Source: Candidatus Zixiibacteriota bacterium (GTDB lineage: Bacteria > Zixibacteria > MSB-5A5 > CAIYYT01). Taken from it: a stretch of DNA of 37,375 nucleotides. Location of the stretch: positions 1 to 37,375 of the forward strand of contig JADYYF010000137.1 of the NCBI GenBank assembly GCA_020853795.1, read 5' to 3'. This document shows, piece by piece, positions 18,901 through 24,796 of the stretch. The notes below the pieces were generated by a model. The model was given only the letters and a program-made list of their open reading frames with translations. It did not search any database and had not been told where the DNA came from. A program made the position numbers and the translations under genes. Each line of letters opens with the position of its first letter. Positions within the stretch are counted from its first letter, which is position 1.

Positions 18901-19214
18901 GCGGACCGGTGCAGCATGCCGTGGAGTTGTTATTGCCGAAGCGTGTTTTTGCGCCGAATGAGGGCGAGGCGCTCACTCTGGCGATCAAGTGTCCGCCGGC
19001 GACGCCACTGACGATTGAGGTGTTCGATCTGGCGGGACGGCGTCATTGCGTCATTGCGGAGGCGCGGCCGTTCTCATCAGGCGAGTACTGCTACGACGGA
19101 GCTTCCGAGTACTGCGGTCGTCTCCCGGTTGGGGCTTACATTCTCAAGTTAGCCGCAGACGACGGGAGCGGCTTTGAGATGAAAGCGGGGTTTGCGGTTG
19201 CGGCGGGTCATTAG
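15945..19214 (+). CDS. Giant secreted protein with alternating lamin-tail (LTD) and CARDB-like domains
   Basis: A 1089-residue secreted protein. A signal peptide spans about 1-28 (LGVIVALQLAVSAAASS). Domain order, read from repeated motifs: LTD about 30-190 (RLVINEIMINEPGSETALEW), CARDB-like about 193-307, LTD 308-463 (ACINEFLPKATEEGGGEWIE), CARDB-like 466-578, LTD 580-733 (VVITEFLADPTGGLESEWVE), CARDB-like 735-838, LTD 840-985 (ILITEIMAEPRSGSATEWVE), and a final beta-rich domain 990-1089 (TIEVFDLAGRRH, then LPVGAYILKL) like a FlgD/type IX C-terminal domain. Lamin-tail domains occur in extracellular nucleases and surface proteins; here no nuclease domain is seen. The start is GTG 15945, with GAGAAG upstream. 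Adhesion, matrix or wall attachment are possible roles. Confidence 0.85.
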   Translation: MCSILRYCRVFGLGVIVALQLAVSAAASSRLVINEIMINEPGSETALEWIELFNVSSLPVSLVDFALIDGVDTSRFAAVTIESEGFVVLSRKPVAADSGASFESQWGNSSGVWGDTPEEDFPVVAAKFSLRNAGDTICIIDKASGVVERVGWRSSPPDGVSLERINWAISARSSNFGLCKDSTGSTPGRVNSIIAPEINLGLVPDSLELEVPPTADTPVLLRLAVVNTGRRSHSGRIVVYLDTGRDGTIDSGDSLINLELPSLAPDSEAALSIEIAAARGRNLLALTLDADGDSTDNRAEFRLYLDATYREACINEFLPKATEEGGGEWIEVVNRTDYNLPLRGWIIENDGKVDSVRTDAELAPGAFALICGDSAAVRRSFPEATCALIEMQEWPGLDEKQGQIVIRNDFAVMADSMAYSGAIAAGRSWERDGDSTSGDFLRDFYVSSAANGSTPCAVNSERVLPPARDLGFVGNKIGTIPALDQPNEIGLLLRVVNHGVLPSPESIIEVFDDRDRDDVIDDSELLQTLIVPVVGVGDSVDAPCHLMLPSGRHWLRARLSADEDATNNDAAVELTLGRPTREVVITEFLADPTGGLESEWVEVRNNSEYPVVISRWRIGDAGGQPGRFADWLLMPQAYLVLAQDSAGFADYYGGDCAAAAVASWSNLNNDGDAIKLLDEFGHLVDSVVHAVAAGENRSLELNELEDRPGVARWFVSEDEMGATPCRTNSVSRILPDFDLAFGGSGLMLARDAEYPLMVEAEVWIRNVGRSTSPAAEWSLFSDEVAPVRTVIAPLAAGDSLRQEAVIELAPGRHRLMAMLSPDDNPAGDTVTASITTGYRTREILITEIMAEPRSGSATEWVEIRNNSDDALDLAGWKLGDASRQSNIVAPVVLLPETYAVVAQDTSLMRAEVGPDCPLLTTEVWCSLNNSGDEIRLIDEFGSLVDSVAYRGVAVTGQSYELDEIGGGWYPATAATGSTPGKPNSVSGPVQHAVELLLPKRVFAPNEGEALTLAIKCPPATPLTIEVFDLAGRRHCVIAEARPFSSGEYCYDGASEYCGRLPVGAYILKLAADDGSGFEMKAGFAVAAGH

Positions 19215-20019
19215 CATTGGCGCGGTGTTACTGCTGCTGGCTTCCGCAGTGAGTTCGTCGGCGGCCGCGCAGCAAATGGACGGGTCGTTGCGATCGCAGG
19301 CGCTCGCTGGTGCAATTGACCTGATGTGCTTTTCGCCACTTGATGTTCAGCGCAACCCGGCGTTGCGCGGCGAGCGGCGCTGGGCGGTCGCGGTGGATTG
19401 GACGCGCCTGTACGGCATGGGCGATTTCGAATTGGCCACCGGCGGAGGTAGTTACGGCAACGGGAGCTGGAGTTTGAGCTTCGTGGTGCAGCAGTTGGCG
19501 GGTGGCGATTATTTTTGGGAGCGCAGCTACCTGGCGGCGCTGTCGCGGCGAATTGCCAAGGAGCTTGCTGTCGGCGTAGGGTTCAACTACCTCGATCTGC
19601 AGTTTGGCGAGGGTTATCGTCGGCTCAATGCGATGGCGGTATCGGCGGGGATTCGGTATCAGGTGCGATCGGGGCGGGTCGTTGCGTTCGCGTGGCGGAA
19701 TCTGAACCGACCGCGGTATGAGAACGGGCTTGATCCAATCGGGCGCGAAGCCGACCTGTCGGTGACGTGGCAATTGAGTCCGCTGATTGCCGTGTGCCTG
19801 AATCAATGCCTGATTGAGAGTCTACCGGATCGTTTCTCGGCCGGGCAGGTATTTCGACTGGCGCCGGAGTTATCGCTGCAGATGGGGATTGTCACGGCGC
19901 CGACCGATTTTGCCGGCGGGATTTCGCTGAAGCTGGCGGGAATTGAGTTTGAGTATGCCTATCGGAATTCCCTATATTTGGGCGGCACACACTTTGTGGG
20001 GGTGCTGTATGTGCGATAG
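19192..20019 (+). CDS. PorV/PorQ-like outer-membrane barrel (tentative)
   Basis: A 275-residue predicted outer-membrane barrel. A positively charged signal peptide (MRLRRVISIGAVLLLLASAV) is followed by RSQALAGAIDLMCFSPLDVQRNPALRG, which resembles the Gly-Gly-Ala ... Asn-Pro-Ala N-terminal signature of FadL-fold PorV/PorQ-type proteins of the type IX pathway; the rest is short amphipathic strands to a C-terminal VGVLYVR. The start is TTG 19192, 23 nt inside the LTD gene; later starts would cut off the signal peptide, and this overlap implies coupled translation. With the preceding secreted protein it could form a secretion or attachment pair. Family is inferred from pattern, not search. Confidence 0.55.
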   Translation: MRLRRVISIGAVLLLLASAVSSSAAAQQMDGSLRSQALAGAIDLMCFSPLDVQRNPALRGERRWAVAVDWTRLYGMGDFELATGGGSYGNGSWSLSFVVQQLAGGDYFWERSYLAALSRRIAKELAVGVGFNYLDLQFGEGYRRLNAMAVSAGIRYQVRSGRVVAFAWRNLNRPRYENGLDPIGREADLSVTWQLSPLIAVCLNQCLIESLPDRFSAGQVFRLAPELSLQMGIVTAPTDFAGGISLKLAGIEFEYAYRNSLYLGGTHFVGVLYVR

Positions 20020-20021
20020 GT

Positions 20022-21194
20022 ATGCAGTATTTGGTCACGCGACAGTTTCTCGAAGAGCAGGAAGAGCGGACGTTAGCGCCGTACGCGGCCCACAGCGCGC
20101 GTTCGCGCGGCCGGCAACATCCGGAGCCGGAGCACGGTTATCGCACCTGTTTTCAGCGCGACCGCGACCGGGTGATTCATTCGGCTGGATTTCGCCGGTT
20201 GAAGCACAAGACGCAGGTATTTGCCTCCCCCAATGACGATCATTTCCGCACGCGCCTGACCCACACGATGGAGGTCGCGCAGATTTCGCGGACGATAGCC
20301 CGCGCGCTGCGATTGAACGAAGACCTCGCCGAGACGGTGGCGTTGGTGCACGATCTCGGGCACACGCCATTCGGCCATGCGGGTGAGGATGCGTTGCGGC
20401 AGCTGCTTAAAGACGAAGGCGGATTTAATCACAACGCCCAGTCTCTGCGGGTGGTGGATTTCATCGAGGACCGCTACCCCAATTTCCGCGGCCTCAATCT
20501 GACATTTGAGGTGCGTGAGGGGATCGTCAAGCATGAGACCGACTACGATATGCCGGTGGTCGGCGATTTCGATCCGCAGTTGCGGCCGACGCTGGAGGGG
20601 CAGATCGTCAATTTTGCCGACGAGATCGCCTACAACGCGCATGATGTGGACGACGGCTTTTTCTCGGCAATTCTGGCGGATGAGGAAATGCGCCAGGTAC
20701 CGGTGATATCCCGCCTGCTCGAGCAGTCGTTACAAGCCTACCCCGATCTGCCGCGGCGCAAACGCCATTACCATTTGATCCGGCTGCTGATCAACTGGGG
20801 GGTGTCGGATATCATCAACAACACCGCCCGACGGCTGGAAGAAGCCCGGATTGAGACGTTTGCCGATGTGGTCAACTGCCGCGAGAACCTGGTGGCGTTT
20901 TCGAGCGATGCGGCCGCCGAGGCCAGGGAACTGAAGACGTTTCTCTTCAGCCGGCTGTACCGCGACCCGCGGCTGGTCGAGATCAACCAGATTGCGATTC
21001 GCATCGTCACCCAGTTGTTCGAGGCCTATCTGGCCCAGCCGGAGCTGCTGCCGGAGAAGTTCCGCAAGCGGCTTTACGACCAGCCGATCCGCATGGTCGT
21101 GAAGGACTACATCGCGGGAATGACCGACCGGTTTGCCTGGCAGGAGCACACGCGGCTGATCGGCGGCGTGCGTCCCGAGCAACTTGCTATCTGA
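20022..21194 (+). CDS. dgt: Deoxyguanosinetriphosphate triphosphohydrolase-like protein (dGTPase, HD superfamily)
   Basis: Hydrolyses dGTP (and often other dNTPs) to the nucleoside and triphosphate, tuning dNTP pools. Length 390. The HD metal site is complete: His81 (RLTHTMEVAQISRTIAR), His110-Asp111 (VHDLGHTPFGHAGEDAL), and a later Asp in FADEIAYNAHDVDD. The N-terminal YRTCFQRDRDRVIHSAGFRR and KHKTQVF are standard for the family. ATG 20022 lies 3 nt after the PorV-like stop, giving it no room for its own promoter, so it is transcribed with the surface-protein genes; that pairing has no obvious functional reason. Confidence 0.95.
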   Translation: MQYLVTRQFLEEQEERTLAPYAAHSARSRGRQHPEPEHGYRTCFQRDRDRVIHSAGFRRLKHKTQVFASPNDDHFRTRLTHTMEVAQISRTIARALRLNEDLAETVALVHDLGHTPFGHAGEDALRQLLKDEGGFNHNAQSLRVVDFIEDRYPNFRGLNLTFEVREGIVKHETDYDMPVVGDFDPQLRPTLEGQIVNFADEIAYNAHDVDDGFFSAILADEEMRQVPVISRLLEQSLQAYPDLPRRKRHYHLIRLLINWGVSDIINNTARRLEEARIETFADVVNCRENLVAFSSDAAAEARELKTFLFSRLYRDPRLVEINQIAIRIVTQLFEAYLAQPELLPEKFRKRLYDQPIRMVVKDYIAGMTDRFAWQEHTRLIGGVRPEQLAI

Positions 21195-21210
21195 CCAAAT
21201 CGCGCCCTCG

Positions 21211-21239
21211 GCTGCACAGCCTGTGAAACGGCTTGCAGC
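21211..21239 (+). other. Imperfect stem-loop after the dGTPase gene
   Basis: GCTGCACAGCC (21211-21221) pairs with GGCTTGCAGC (21230-21239), a 10-bp stem with one bulged C and an 8-nt loop. There is no following T-tract, so it is not a textbook terminator; it may stabilise the mRNA 3' end or act with Rho. Confidence 0.4.
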
Positions 21240-21435
21240 ACATTGAGAGTCTCACCCCACGGAATCGCACCATCTTTCACGAGTATCGGTTTTGCCCCGC
21301 ATCTAAGCAGTTGTTTTCAAGGCAGATATCAATCGTCGTGAGGCCACGGCGACGCCAGATGGTGTGATCACGACCGGCGGAAGCGGCGGCATGGGGTTTG
21401 CTGTAAATCATGGCACAGCAATGAGGAGGACTGAG

Positions 21436-21816
21436 ATGGAATGCTACTTCTACGCCGAAGTCAAAGACAAGCGCACCGACGGTCTCCATAATGCCGTGAT
21501 CTCATTTGCGGTTCCGGATGTGGGGATAGTCTTCCGATCGCGCTTTGCCGGCTCTCCCGCCGAATGCGAATATGCTTCCCTCCTCACTTTGCTGGAATTC
21601 GTCGAATTGAATCCGCAGGTATTTCGCGACCGGACGATCGAGGTTTACGGCGACAGCTTCACGGTGGTCAACCAGATCAACGAGAAGATGTACTGCAACA
21701 AGGACCTGCAGCCGTTCCGCAACATGGCGATGATGTTCCGGAACAAGTTCAGTTATTCGCTGAACTGGATTCCGCAGCGCGAAAACCCGGCGACCTTAGG
21801 TTTGGCATCCGACTGA
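21436..21816 (+). CDS. Small RNase H-fold protein, apparently lacking part of the active site
   Basis: 126 residues reading as one RNase HI/RVT_3-type fold: beta strand CYFYAEVK, two more strands, then AECEYASLLTLLEF (the helix carrying the conserved Glu45), VYGDSFTVVNQINEK (strand and helix with Asp73), then a helix and WIPQRENPATLGLASD. In active enzymes four acidic residues bind two metals. Here the first Asp (usually in Tyr-Phe-Asp-Gly) is replaced in CYFYAEV, and the last Asp (usually Asn-x-x-Ala-Asp) is missing in NPATLGLA. Only Glu45 and Asp73 remain. It might bind nucleic acid without cutting. ATG 21436 is chosen for AGGAGG six nt upstream; longer in-frame starts lack an SD. It has its own terminator, with no gene partner. 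Confidence 0.75.
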   Translation: MECYFYAEVKDKRTDGLHNAVISFAVPDVGIVFRSRFAGSPAECEYASLLTLLEFVELNPQVFRDRTIEVYGDSFTVVNQINEKMYCNKDLQPFRNMAMMFRNKFSYSLNWIPQRENPATLGLASD

Positions 21817-21840
21817 CATTACACTACCCTCCCAACAAGG

Positions 21841-21873
21841 CAGGCGAGGCTTCGGTCTCGCCTGTTTTGTTCT
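21841..21873 (+). terminator. Rho-independent terminator with a TTCG tetraloop
   Basis: CAGGCGAG (21841-21848) pairs with CTCGCCTG (21857-21864); an inner G-T and C-G pair closes a cTTCGg tetraloop, and TTTTGTTCT follows. It lies 25 nt after the RNase H-like gene. Confidence 0.9.
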
Positions 21874-21900
21874 GACCGCCACCGCCGCAGCTCTGTCTGA

Positions 21901-21929
21901 TTGACAAGCGCTTTGAATTGGCATACCAT
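21901..21929 (+). promoter_or_regulatory. Sigma-70-type promoter of holA, possibly leaderless
   Basis: Perfect TTGACA (21901-21906), exactly 17 nt, TACCAT (21924-21929; four of six, including T1, A2, A5 and T6). The predicted transcription start is about 21936, the first base of the ATG of holA. This is the clearest promoter in the window. Confidence 0.72.
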
Positions 21930-21935
21930 CAGGGC

Positions 21936-22949
21936 ATGGAGAAAATGAGCTTTGCGCAAGCGCTCGACCGGGTCGAGAGCGGCAAGCTGGATGGCGCCTA
22001 TTTGCTGGTGGGCGAGGACTATCACCAGAAATTTCTGATCACCGAGCAGGTGACCAAAGCGCGGCTGGGCAATCAGAGCGGCTCGCTGAACCGGTACTCG
22101 TTGATCGGGCGCAAGGCCACGCCGCCGACGCTGGAACAGCTGCTGGCGGGCGTGCCGCTGTTCGGCGGCAATACGGTCGTGATCGTTACCGATATCGAGA
22201 AGCTGCCGGAGAAGTCGCAGGAGCTGTTGCCGCGGCTGTTGAAGCATCTGGATACCGGAACGACATTCATTGCCACGGCCACTAAGCTGGACGGGCGCAA
22301 GGCGTTTGCCAAGGCGCTGGCGGCATTGAGCACGGTGGTCGAGACCAAGGAAATCTACGACAACCATCTGCCGACTTACATCCAGTCGCGGTTTGCGGCG
22401 CGGGGGTTGACGATTGAGGCGGCTGCCGTGAACGAGATTGCGCGATTAGTGGGCAGTGACTGCGGCGATATCGAGAATGAGGTGGAGAAGATCGCGATTG
22501 TCCATCACGGCAAGAAGCGGCTGGCGCTGGCGGATGTGCAGTCGTATTTGTCGGCGAGCCACTTTTTCGATCAGTATCAAGTCGCCGAGAGCGTGTCACA
22601 GCGGAAGGTGCGCGAAGCGCTGGTCGCCTGCCGGCAGTTTCTCGAAAGCTCCGGTTCGGACGGGCGGGGGCGGCTGTTCTGGGCGCTGTACAATCAATTT
22701 GAGCGGATGCTGACGTTGCATACAGCCGATGCCCGGATCAAGGGCAGCGAGCTAGCCGGCAAGCTGCGGATGCATCCCTTTTTCCTGCAACGACTTCGCG
22801 AGCAGGCGCTGAAGCAGAAGCCGGAAGTTCTGGCGGCCAATTTGCGGCGAGTTTACGAAACTGAGGTAGCCGACCGCTTTTCAACCGAATCAAAACAACA
22901 GATATTCGAACGCATGATTCTCAAGATCGCCGCAACGATCAAGGAATAA
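21936..22949 (+). CDS. holA: DNA polymerase III subunit delta
   Basis: The clamp-loader subunit that opens the sliding clamp. About 337 residues, normal for HolA. Features are the N-terminal AAA+-like fold (SGKLDGAYLLVGEDYHQKF, a degenerate nucleotide site as in all delta subunits), LFGGNTVVIVTDIEKLPEK, and a C-terminal collar domain (LFWALYNQFERMLTLH, then the Leu-rich helices to the end). The start is uncertain between ATG 21936 and ATG 21945; 21936 coincides with the predicted transcription start. TTG 21918 lies between -35 and -10 and can be excluded if that promoter is right. It is followed 24 nt later by a sigma factor gene. Confidence 0.9.
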   Translation: MEKMSFAQALDRVESGKLDGAYLLVGEDYHQKFLITEQVTKARLGNQSGSLNRYSLIGRKATPPTLEQLLAGVPLFGGNTVVIVTDIEKLPEKSQELLPRLLKHLDTGTTFIATATKLDGRKAFAKALAALSTVVETKEIYDNHLPTYIQSRFAARGLTIEAAAVNEIARLVGSDCGDIENEVEKIAIVHHGKKRLALADVQSYLSASHFFDQYQVAESVSQRKVREALVACRQFLESSGSDGRGRLFWALYNQFERMLTLHTADARIKGSELAGKLRMHPFFLQRLREQALKQKPEVLAANLRRVYETEVADRFSTESKQQIFERMILKIAATIKE

Positions 22950-22973
22950 TCGTTGTTCCTGCTGGTACTATTG

Positions 22974-23546
22974 ATGGCGGGGTTCGCGGAGTCGCCCGAT
23001 GCCGAGTTGATTCGGCAGGCGAAGCGGGGCGATCGCAGCGCGTTTGGCGAACTGGTGCGCCGTTACCAGAAGCGAGTATATGCGTTGTGCTTCCGGCTGG
23101 GCGGCTCGCACGATGCCGCCGACGATCTGACGCAGGAGGCCTTTATCAAGGCATTTCAAGCGATCGCGACGTTCGACGAAGCGTACCCGTTTGCGGCGTG
23201 GATTTTGAAGATCGCGTCGAACAACGCCATCAATCAGATCAAGCGGCAGAAGTTCCAGCTCGGCAGCGAGGAGAGCGAGGCGATCCTGGAGCAGCAAGTG
23301 GCGCCGCGCGGCGAGTCGGATCCGCTGGAGGTCTTGAGCCGCTCAGAAATGGATAAGCGTTATCAGGCGGCGGTCAACGCATTGCCGCCGGAATTCAAGG
23401 TCGTGTTTGTGCTGCGGATGCATGAAGATTTGAGTTACGAGGACATCGCCGCCCGGCTGCGGATCAGCGTGGGCACGGTGATGTCGCGGCTGCATCGCGC
23501 CCGGCAACGGCTGGTGGAGCAGTTGCGCGACCTGTTGGAGCAGTGA
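22974..23546 (+). CDS. ECF-type RNA polymerase sigma factor (second copy type)
   Basis: 190 residues. Region 2: DLTQEAFIKAFQAIATFD and FAAWILKIASNNAINQIKR; region 4: LSYEDIAARLRISVGTVMSR as the DNA-binding helix-turn-helix. It differs strongly from the sigma factor at 540 in the linker and region 4, so the two are not recent duplicates. ATG 22974 is preferred; an in-frame TTG at 22953 would add seven hydrophobic residues before it. There is no good SD, so translation may depend on readthrough coupling with holA, 24 nt upstream. Its stop overlaps the next gene's ATG by 1 nt (TGATG), marking that gene as its likely regulator. Confidence 0.9.
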   Translation: MAGFAESPDAELIRQAKRGDRSAFGELVRRYQKRVYALCFRLGGSHDAADDLTQEAFIKAFQAIATFDEAYPFAAWILKIASNNAINQIKRQKFQLGSEESEAILEQQVAPRGESDPLEVLSRSEMDKRYQAAVNALPPEFKVVFVLRMHEDLSYEDIAARLRISVGTVMSRLHRARQRLVEQLRDLLEQ

Positions 23547-24754
23547 TGGATCGCAAGTATTTGGAAGAGCATCTTTCGGCTTATCTCGACCACGAGTTGG
23601 ACGAAAAGACGATGCGCGAGTTCGCGGAGAAGCTGAAGCAGTATCCCGATCTCGAAGCCGAGCTGCGCCGGCTGCAGCAGCTCAATCAACTGGCGCGCGC
23701 TGCGGAGGTCCCGATGCCGGCGGAGGGCTATTTCGACAGCCTGGCGCAGCGGATCGAAGCGCGGATCGAGCGGGAAGTGCCGCGCGAGCGCGGGAGGATC
23801 GTCGATTATCTGTTGGCGCGGCGCCGGGCGGTGGCGATCATCAGTTCGGTGGCGGCGATGATCCTGATTGTCGTGACCGGCGTGATGTTTTACGGGCCGG
23901 AGAAAGAGATGTATCCGCGGCAGATTCAGCGGACGATTGACGTGACGCCGGGCGAGACCAAGGAGAAGGCGCCGACGCCGCAGGCTCCCGCGACCAATGA
24001 GAATGATGCGGCGCATCAGGCGCAGCCACCGGTGCAGGCGTACGGAGATACCGTTGTTGTTCGAGGCGGGCGTGCCGCCGAGAAGTCGGTCGTGATCGAC
24101 AAGCGCGACGAAACAAAAGCGCCAGAGCAGCCGAAGGAAGCGCCAATCCGGGATACAGCTCAGGAAGTCGCACCGGCAACCACGCCAGCGCCACCGACCA
24201 CGGAGGAGTCAAAGGAAATCAAGATCGTGCCGACTGAGCGGCAAGTCGAGCCGGCCAAGCCATTGGGTTTTGATTTGCCCAAGCCGGAAAGTTCCAGCGT
24301 GGTTGTCCTGAAGCGGCAGGCGGAAGGAATCAAAGCCGAGTACGAGAATACTGTGCTATCGGTGCAGGCCGGTGATCCGGGCGAACTGGTATGGCCGAAG
24401 AGCGATCCCGACAGCCTCGAGCAGTTGGTGCAGGGGATGATCGATGCCAACAACTGGAAGAGTCTGGCGGCGATTCCGGCGGCGGCCCAGGCGGGGCGGG
24501 AACGGGACTTGGCCGAATTCCAGCGCAGCAAAGTTAAACCTCCAGCCACCGCGCTCGGCGGCGATAGCGGGATCGAATACCGGCAGGCGGTGCGCGCGTT
24601 TGAGCTGGCGCGCAACAGTTCCTTTACGCGCCTGTCGTGCGTGTTTGCTCGGGTACTGATCGCGCACTATCTGTCGCGCGGGGATGTCGAGGATCGCGAG
24701 TTGTGGGAAGCCCGGCTGGATTCCGTGCGCACGGCGGAACGCCGCTATCGTTAA
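23546..24754 (+). CDS. Anti-sigma-like membrane protein with a long Pro/Ala/Glu-rich periplasmic region
   Basis: 402 residues. The N-terminal 90 residues are helical and acidic (LEEHLSAYLDHELDEKTMRE), like anti-sigma factor domains, but without Cys or His zinc ligands. Residues about 92-115 form one transmembrane helix (AVAIISSVAAMILIVVTGVM). Then comes a disordered stretch, about 130-240, rich in Pro, Ala, Lys and Glu, long enough to cross the periplasm, with VVVRGGRAAEKSVVID in it. The final 130 residues look folded (LEQLVQGMIDANNWKSL, then FELARNSSFTRLSCVFAR) but match nothing I recognise. GGAG 5-7 nt before ATG 23546 supports this start. The 1-nt overlap with the sigma gene argues for anti-sigma function. 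Confidence 0.72.
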   Translation: MDRKYLEEHLSAYLDHELDEKTMREFAEKLKQYPDLEAELRRLQQLNQLARAAEVPMPAEGYFDSLAQRIEARIEREVPRERGRIVDYLLARRRAVAIISSVAAMILIVVTGVMFYGPEKEMYPRQIQRTIDVTPGETKEKAPTPQAPATNENDAAHQAQPPVQAYGDTVVVRGGRAAEKSVVIDKRDETKAPEQPKEAPIRDTAQEVAPATTPAPPTTEESKEIKIVPTERQVEPAKPLGFDLPKPESSSVVVLKRQAEGIKAEYENTVLSVQAGDPGELVWPKSDPDSLEQLVQGMIDANNWKSLAAIPAAAQAGRERDLAEFQRSKVKPPATALGGDSGIEYRQAVRAFELARNSSFTRLSCVFARVLIAHYLSRGDVEDRELWEARLDSVRTAERRYR

Positions 24755-24761
24755 CAACGAT
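24747..24761 (+). promoter_or_regulatory. Inverted repeat abutting the recG -35 element
   Basis: ATCGTT (24747-24752), 3 nt, AACGAT (24756-24761): a perfect 6-bp dyad whose last T is the first base of TTGACA. It also contains the TAA stop of the preceding gene, so it may be chance, but the position suits an operator. Confidence 0.3.
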
Positions 24762-24789
24762 TGACATTCACATCGATCTGAACCACATT
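24761..24789 (+). promoter_or_regulatory. Candidate sigma-70-type promoter of recG
   Basis: Perfect TTGACA (24761-24766), 17 nt, then CACATT (24784-24789), a weak -10 keeping A2, A4 and T6. The ATG is at 24797, 8 nt after the -10, the same geometry as holA and rnr. Confidence 0.45.
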
Positions 24790-24796
24790 TGGGGGC

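Noticed and set aside
21195-21435. The largest gap between genes (about 240 nt) as a possible small RNA gene
   Set aside because: Apart from one bulged stem-loop near the dGTPase end I see no promoter with good -35/-10 spacing and no terminator inside it, so no RNA gene can be supported.
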